From positions 62,001-126,000 of the forward strand of contig NRSV01000043.1 in assembly GCA_002286855.1 (NCBI GenBank): a stretch of 64,000 nt of DNA. The letters are read 5' to 3'. Numbering within the stretch: the stretch's first letter is position 1; each line of letters starts with the position of its first letter. Positions 58,623 to 64,000 of the stretch are shown piece after piece. Source of the stretch: Bipolaris cookei. Its lineage: Eukaryota; Ascomycota; Dothideomycetes; Pleosporales; Pleosporaceae. A model generated the notes under the pieces. The model had not been told where the DNA came from, ran no database searches, and worked only from the letters and a program-made list of their open reading frames with translations. The position numbers and the translations under genes are program-made.

Positions 58623-59490
58623 ATGAGTCAACGTGTTCCGGTACCTGGCTCAAAACAAGCTACAATTGTTGAGCAGAAGCAACATTTCCTCCAGACTAGG
58701 AAACACATCTTATCGCGTGGAATACCGCCATCGGAACGACTGCGAACCCTTGCGCAAGATGGCGGGATCGAGCTGAGTGTTATGAAAGGAGTGCTTGATA
58801 AAGGTAAACTTTTTGTATCATACCCGGACCTGATGATCAAAACTAAACCAGTATCTAGTCAACCGTGACCTAAAGAGACACTCGCGGACAGTTTACAGTC
58901 GTCAAATGATCGAGCATGTCGTTGAACAGATAGACACATTGTACTGGGACTCGGGTGCGCAGCCCGTTGATGACGACCAAGAGGACGACCAAACCGCTTC
59001 TGATCTTTACGAAGATGATGCAAACACATTGTACCAAAATGCTGATCTCACTCTTGACGAGAATATTGCGAAACTGCCTGCGACATGGCATGCCCAGGAC
59101 AGCAACGACCAAGTAACGCAAGACGAATACCTTTCCTCTGTCTCACGCTTGCAGGAGCTATCTGCTCAACGCCAGACACTACAGAATAAGCTCAACACAT
59201 ATCGCACACTGCTATCGTTGCTAGAACCCTATCGTCAGCCCAAGGAGAACATACAGCCGAATCTGGCATGGAAGGATGCACCGCTGGTCCCGGAGCTGAC
59301 AAAAACAAGGACACTGGCTATACGTGTTGCAGCAAGAGTCGAAGAGAAGTTTGGAAACGTACAGGTGCCTTCGACTGCGGAAGATGACGAGGATATCGAT
59401 ATGGAGGGACTTGGCAATCACAGCCAAGCAAAGGTGGACAAGGTTTTGGCAAGTTGGTGGGATTCTCAAGTCTTCTCGGGACGTACGTAG
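58623..59490 (+). CDS. Inner kinetochore protein Fta4/Nkp1-like
   Basis: Exons 58623-58803 and 58859-59490 give about 270 residues. The N-terminus is helical and basic (VEQKQHFLQTRKHILSRGIPPSERLRTLA). It is followed by LKRHSRTVYSRQMIEHVVEQIDTLYW across the intron, an acidic linker, and the helical segment TYRTLLSLLEPYRQPKENIQPNLAWKDAPLVPEL. That last segment is the most family-like part of fungal Fta4 proteins. Fta4 is a subunit of the fission yeast Sim4 (CCAN) complex and corresponds to budding yeast Nkp1. It sits at the centromere and helps link CENP-A chromatin to the outer kinetochore. An upstream in-frame ATG at 58575 is less likely. The assignment rests on recognition of the family pattern and has no search behind it. 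Confidence 0.75.
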
Positions 59491-59848
59491 ATACTGGCGC
59501 TTGGATATGATACCCCATTTGCATCAAATGAATGCCTACAGAGTTTTTCTTTGCATTCAGACCTTAGCTTAGTAACATGAGTGTATAAAGTGATGTTTGG
59601 CGATATGGATGCTCATTAATGCATTGAACACCTTAAAAAACGATGCTTGAAGGTAACAGCATTGCAGTTCATTGTACATGTTAACTGGCATCTCGCGAAC
59701 GTAAACCTTGTAGTTGATGATTGAAGCTGCAATTGGTTTAGGCGGTGGCGGCCAATCCCAGCACGGGACCAGCAGTTACCTTGCGCTAGGGTCAACTCCA
59801 AGTTTAACACCGCGACTACACCTCATTCGAACTCCTACAACACTAACC
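59491..59848. other. Intergenic upstream of the P450-like gene
   Basis: No gene was recognised. An in-frame ATG at 59714 would add 45 hydrophilic residues before the membrane anchor and is not favoured. Confidence 0.4.
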
Positions 59849-61582
59849 ATGCTACTCCTCATCGCGGTGGCAGTGATAGTCCTCCCGGCTCTGACATATT
59901 ACCTCACTACTGCAATCTTCTTCCAAAGCTCAAAGAATGATGCAACGGGAAAAAGGCCGCCCACAATCCCGTACTTGGTTCCTGGCGTGTTCCATACGTT
60001 TAGCATAGCTGCGGAAGGGCCGCAAAAGTTCTTTGCGAGATTATTGTAAGGTGCTACCCTGAATTTTGTGCAAAGTTCACTGATATGCAATAGCAAGGAG
60101 TTTGGTAGCTTCGCTCCATTCACTGTCAAGGCAGGTTTGCAGACTTTTGTGGTCCTCCGGGACCCTAAGCATATCAAAGTAGTCATAGAAGCATCAAAAC
60201 TATCAGAGCAGGTTTCCATCGTAAGACAAGAATATGAGGGTATCTTCAAGGTGCCTAAACGTCAATCCAGCATCCCAGCAGAGTTTTCCGATCCTGCAAA
60301 GTACAATAAAAAAGTCAACAATGCATTCACGACAACAATTCGAAAACACTTGACTGGCGAATCAATGGCTGCCGTGGGCGAGCGTTATGCTTCAAAGCTC
60401 TCAAGCAACATGGACGACAAAATGTTCCAGGTCGGCACGTGGACACAGATAGAAGACTTTTGGTCCTTCTTTCACCAAGTCCTCACACGATGCTTGGTAG
60501 AGACGTTATTTGGACCAACGATCTTCCGGCTATATCCAAAACTTGTGAAAGATTATTGGACATTTGAACAGGCACTGGAAAGTTATGTACCAGGAATTAC
60601 ATGGTTATTGGGAGCGACTGCATATGAACAACCCCGGGATGCGTTACTTGAAGGCATTGAGAAATGGCTCAAGGCAAACCAGAACAGCAGCAACACTGCA
60701 AACGTTGGTACCGACAATTCAGACTGGGATGAACATAGAGGATCACCATTTATTCAAGAACTTACCAGTCTTTTGTCAGAGTTCACATCGGAAGAATCGC
60801 GAGCAGTGGAGTTACTAAAGATTATTCATTGGTGCGTATCCATTCGGGGATGACTGTGCTTATGAGGAACGAGAATATGTATGCTGACCTATGCATGCAG
60901 TTCAAACGGGAAACTCATTCCATCAACAATCTGGTCCTTGATCGAAGTGTTGCGCAATCCGCAACTGGCCAATCAAATGAACGACATTGTCTCCAAGAAT
61001 CCTTCGAAACCGATTGGGACTTATGGTGTTACAGAAATCGCAGATTTACCACTTGTCAAGTCTCTGTTTCATGAGACTAGCCGTTTGCGAATGGCACAGT
61101 ACATGATTTATCCTGCCAAAGCCCACGATATCCTCTTGGACAGAGAATATATACTTCCTAAAGGAAGGTCACCAATCGCATTTTCACATGATGTTGCACT
61201 GGATAACAAATCATGGGCCAAAGCGCGACCTCGTACCGTCGAGAGACCACTGGAAGAGTTCTGGGGAGGCAGATTTCTCATCCCCGATAAGCTGAAGAAA
61301 TGGGGCGGTTTCGAATCGGGCGAGTTCAGCCTGGATGGTCTTGAACTACTAGCTCCCGCTTTAGGAGGCCACCAGAACGTCGGTCTGGGCAGTGAATACG
61401 CACAAAACATTCAGACAGCGACTTTGATTGTCTTGTTGAACGAATGGGAGATTCAACTTTGCGATCCGGAACTCACAGATGCAGTCATGCCGACCATGTC
61501 CGACAAGGCGTTCGGTTCTGTGAGACCGTTAGAACCAGTAGCTGTCCGCATACGGAAGCGAAGGTCGAATCGGACCCTATAA
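59849..61582 (+). CDS. Cytochrome P450-like protein lacking the haem-binding cysteine
   Basis: Exons 59849-60045, 60094-60831 and 60901-61582 give about 538 residues with all junctions in phase. An N-terminal anchor (LLLIAVAVIVLPALTYYLT) is followed by the Pro-rich hinge (RPPTIPYLVPGV). The ExxR helix is present (Glu370-Thr-Ser-Arg373), as is the PERF-like region (VERPLEEFWGGRFL). Overall order and length fit the fungal P450s related to CYP7/CYP8. At the haem loop, where F-x-x-G-x-R-x-C-x-G is expected, the protein reads LGGHQNVGLG (residues 466-475). Phe, Gly, Arg and the ligand Cys are all replaced, the last by Gly473 (codon 61382-61384). Normal P450 chemistry is therefore not expected. The frame is intact, so this may be a non-catalytic descendant and not simply a dead gene. 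Confidence 0.8.
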
Positions 61583-62005
61583 GACGCCGTATTTCCATAG
61601 GCATGACTGAACCAGCTAGTAAATATGGTCGTGTACGGATCAGCCGACTGAGGTTTATCTTTAACATCTCCAAGCCTCGCAGTTTTGGCAACAACTATCA
61701 ATCCAAGTTTGATATAGAGCTCTGGGACTCTTTCATAGCTATCAATATCCAGTCTGGAGAGAAAACCACATCATCTCTCATTGCACTTGGGACAAAATTT
61801 AAGAAAATCCTCCGTTTACATTTCCACTCGTCTTTATGTACAATCAGATGCAACTTAACAGTTACTCTCCCAAGAAAAATATGTACAATACCACCTGCTA
61901 CCCTCCATCCTACATCATCCCTCTTCTGAATGACTTGCATTACCTTTCTAATCAATTTCTCCCAAACCCTCTCTATCTCTAAAAAGCAAGCTCGAGTTAG
62001 AAACT
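61583..62005. other. Convergent 3' region between P450-like and cutinase genes
   Basis: No gene was recognised. Both genes point into this 423-bp stretch. Confidence 0.4.
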
Positions 62006-62870
62006 CTAAGCCTTTGCACCACGGACAGCGTTGATCTTTCCGATCAAGAACCGTCCAGCCTCTTCCGCATCACTGCCGTAGCTAAGGTGGGGCAACAAAA
62101 CAGCCGCAGCAAGGTTACCGTCGCAGACAGTGTCGCGGACAAGATCACCGCAAAAGATCTTGAGCTTGTCACGAGGGAAGTTGGGAATCTGCTGGTTATC
62201 GCGGCGGGCCTGGGTATCGCCAAAGGTGACGACGCCGGCAATTTGATTCTTGACGGCGGTAGAAAGGTCCTCAATAGCACGGTGGTTGACGGCTGCACCT
62301 TGACTATTGCTATTATTAGTTTTATGGGAGAAGAGAAAGAGATACAAGGGTAAGTGAGGACGTACGAGTAGCCACCGGTAACAATGACAGCAGAAGGACA
62401 CTTGCTGTTGATGTCCTGAAGGATACCGCGCATTTCAAGCTCAGCGGCGAGATCGGTGCCGCCGGGGAGGTAGTTGGTGGACAGCAGAGCAGCGTAGTCG
62501 ACACCTTCGATGGCTAGGTTACTGCCGTATTCGCGGCGGAGCTCGTCACCGAGGGGCTGGCCAATGATGGAGCCCTAGAAGTTTTCTTAGTCAGAATCTA
62601 GAAGGTGTGGATCTTTTACTTTTTTGGATTTTTTGGGGGGAGAAAGTATCCACTTACCATGTTGCCGGCCTCGGTGGATCCACGGGCCCACACGAAGATA
62701 ACGTCCTTGCATCCACCACCAATCAAGGAAGAGAATTCGTTCTCAGTCAAGCGCGTGCGGTCGGTGACGATCTGGCGGGTAGCAACGACTGCATCGCCAG
62801 ACTCGGGAATCGTAATTGGAGTTGCGGAGGCGGCAATGGCCAGAGCGAGGACGGTGAAGAAGTTCATCAT
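62006..62870 (-). CDS. Secreted cutinase
   Basis: Exons 62870-62658, 62574-62366 and 62303-62006 on the minus strand give about 239 residues, the usual cutinase size. A signal peptide (MMNFFTVLALAIAASA) and a short pro-segment come first. The catalytic Ser lies in GGYSQGAAV; its codon is split by the second intron (tc at 62367-62366, t at 62303). The Asp and His are in the C-terminal part, in DTVCDG and LLPHLSYG. Cysteines in GGGCKDVIFVWARGSTEAGN, SKCPS, IFCGD and VCDG can form the two standard disulfides. The enzyme hydrolyses cutin and other short-chain esters outside the cell and is typical of plant-associated fungi. The gene is convergent with the P450-like gene. Confidence 0.94.
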
Positions 62871-64000
62871 TTTGACTGTTTGGAATGAGGAGCTGGGAAA
62901 CTTTCTGAAAAAGATGATAAAGAAGCGAATTGTTGGAAGTCAGGAAGGATAGTGAATAAATGATAGTAGAAAGCGATACTTGCTTGCTGTCTGTTTAAAA
63001 AATCGTGGAATTACAGTTATCTTTATACTTACTCCAGATACGAGCGGTCTCCATCACCGGCCCACTTCCTGAATCCTCCCATCGTCAATTACCGAACGCT
63101 GCAGCAATAGATTGTGGCCCCCGCGGTTGCAAGATTGTGCCTTAGCACAGACGCACCCTTTGCTACGCGTTGACAAAGGCCAAATCGCCGACTACTTTTC
63201 CTTCTGAGCCGAGGCATTCGAAGAAAGCAAATCGCTCTACTCCAGGTTCACTGTCCAATGAGCGCCCTATGGTACGACCCCTAGTAGTACCTTGAAGCAA
63301 GCCAAGCCCTATTGCATATTATACCAAGCCACGTAGTACGTACTTTCAATGGAGTAAGGACCATGTATTAGAGTTTTGAAAGGGAAGGGGGGAGTAGTCA
63401 GCATACAGATCAGACGATTCTTGGGTGTTTAAGTGCCTAGGTAAAAGGAAGGCTCGGAGCCCTGAAACCGTGCAAACACCAATAGCAGCGATTTTTGAAA
63501 AAAGACGCCTCGGTAAAAAGTTGAATTTGTAATGGACTAGGTCGTGTGAGGGAGCAGCATGCTAGAGCCTTGAGTAGGTGGTGTCACTTGGCTGTACTAC
63601 TACCGGTCGTAGCCCTAGGGGTAATTAGAATGGCTGCATGCTGCAGGGCAAAAGGCGGGGTACCGTATACATTTTGCCCTTTGGTGGAGGATGGCATGTA
63701 AGCAATGTGGCTTTTGCCTTGCTGTATATTGCGGGTGCCTGGAAGTTGTGTGAGTTCGATTGGGGAGGGCTGCAACTGGTGAGTGTGAACCAGAAGGGGG
63801 GAAGGAAGGTAACTGGACACCACCACCAGCAGCAGCACCTTGTCACATAAGAAACCCGATTGGCATATTGACTGTTTTTATTTGTGAAACGATTGGGATG
63901 AAGGCGAGTCGGGACGAGTCGGAGAAAAGCGCGTATCTCGCATGGAAAGAGCGTGGGTTTAGTTGCTTTTCCCCCTCTCTCTATCCACATGTAGGGCTGA
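62871..64000. other. Intergenic, upstream of the cutinase gene
   Basis: No gene was recognised to the window end. The first 200 bp should hold the cutinase promoter and leader on the minus strand. Minor open frames up to about 120 codons lack protein features. Confidence 0.4.

Overview
The window is filamentous ascomycete DNA (Pezizomycotina). The genes carry short introns of about 50-60 bp with GTRNGY donors and CTRAC-like branch sites. Protein families present include Zn(II)2Cys6 factors, a CYP505 P450-reductase fusion, fungalysin, sedolisin and cutinase, and there are pogo/Fot1-like and Tc1/mariner transposons with mutations of the RIP type. The secreted enzymes suit a plant-associated Dothideomycete (Pleosporales would fit), but that placement is inference. 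No rRNA, tRNA or CRISPR array was recognised.

Layout. 0-2.5 kb: the 3' end of an unknown gene, then a RIP-mutated pogo-like element with clear TIRs and TA target duplication. 2.9-7.9 kb: a Zn(II)2Cys6 regulator followed on the same strand by a Dal5-like MFS transporter. 8.1-8.6 kb: a short element with terminal direct repeats and a tRNA-3'-end-like internal block. 8.75-21.2 kb: mostly housekeeping genes: an F-box-like protein, Tim50, an EDEM/Mnl1-type ER mannosidase (divergent from Tim50), a secreted M36 metalloprotease, and a KDEL-receptor-like protein with an acidic tail. 21.2-30.3 kb is gene-poor and holds one Myb/SANT-like gene and microsatellites. 30.4-37.8 kb: aldo-keto reductase, DJ-1/Hsp31-like protein and a fused hydantoinase/5-oxoprolinase on one strand, a set that could serve carbonyl and glutathione/gamma-glutamyl metabolism (inference).

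37.8-58.2 kb is transposon-rich: a broken pogo element (37.8-40.1), a secreted beta-helix protein, CYP505, a composite of degenerate pogo-like sequences (47.7-50.7), a 131-bp MITE, a sedolisin gene with an unusual active site, an assembly gap, and two Tc1/mariner elements separated by 6 bp, the second apparently intact. 58.6-62.9 kb: an Fta4/Nkp1-like kinetochore gene, a P450-like gene that has lost the haem-cysteine signature, and a cutinase.

Most gene models were rebuilt by joining exons by eye. Each listed intron keeps the reading frame, but none has transcript support here. The observations most worth a second look are the P450 without its haem ligand, the sedolisin with Asp-to-Asn at the oxyanion position, a 14-nt microexon in the hydantoinase gene, the possibly active mariner, and the TRIM/SINE-like element.
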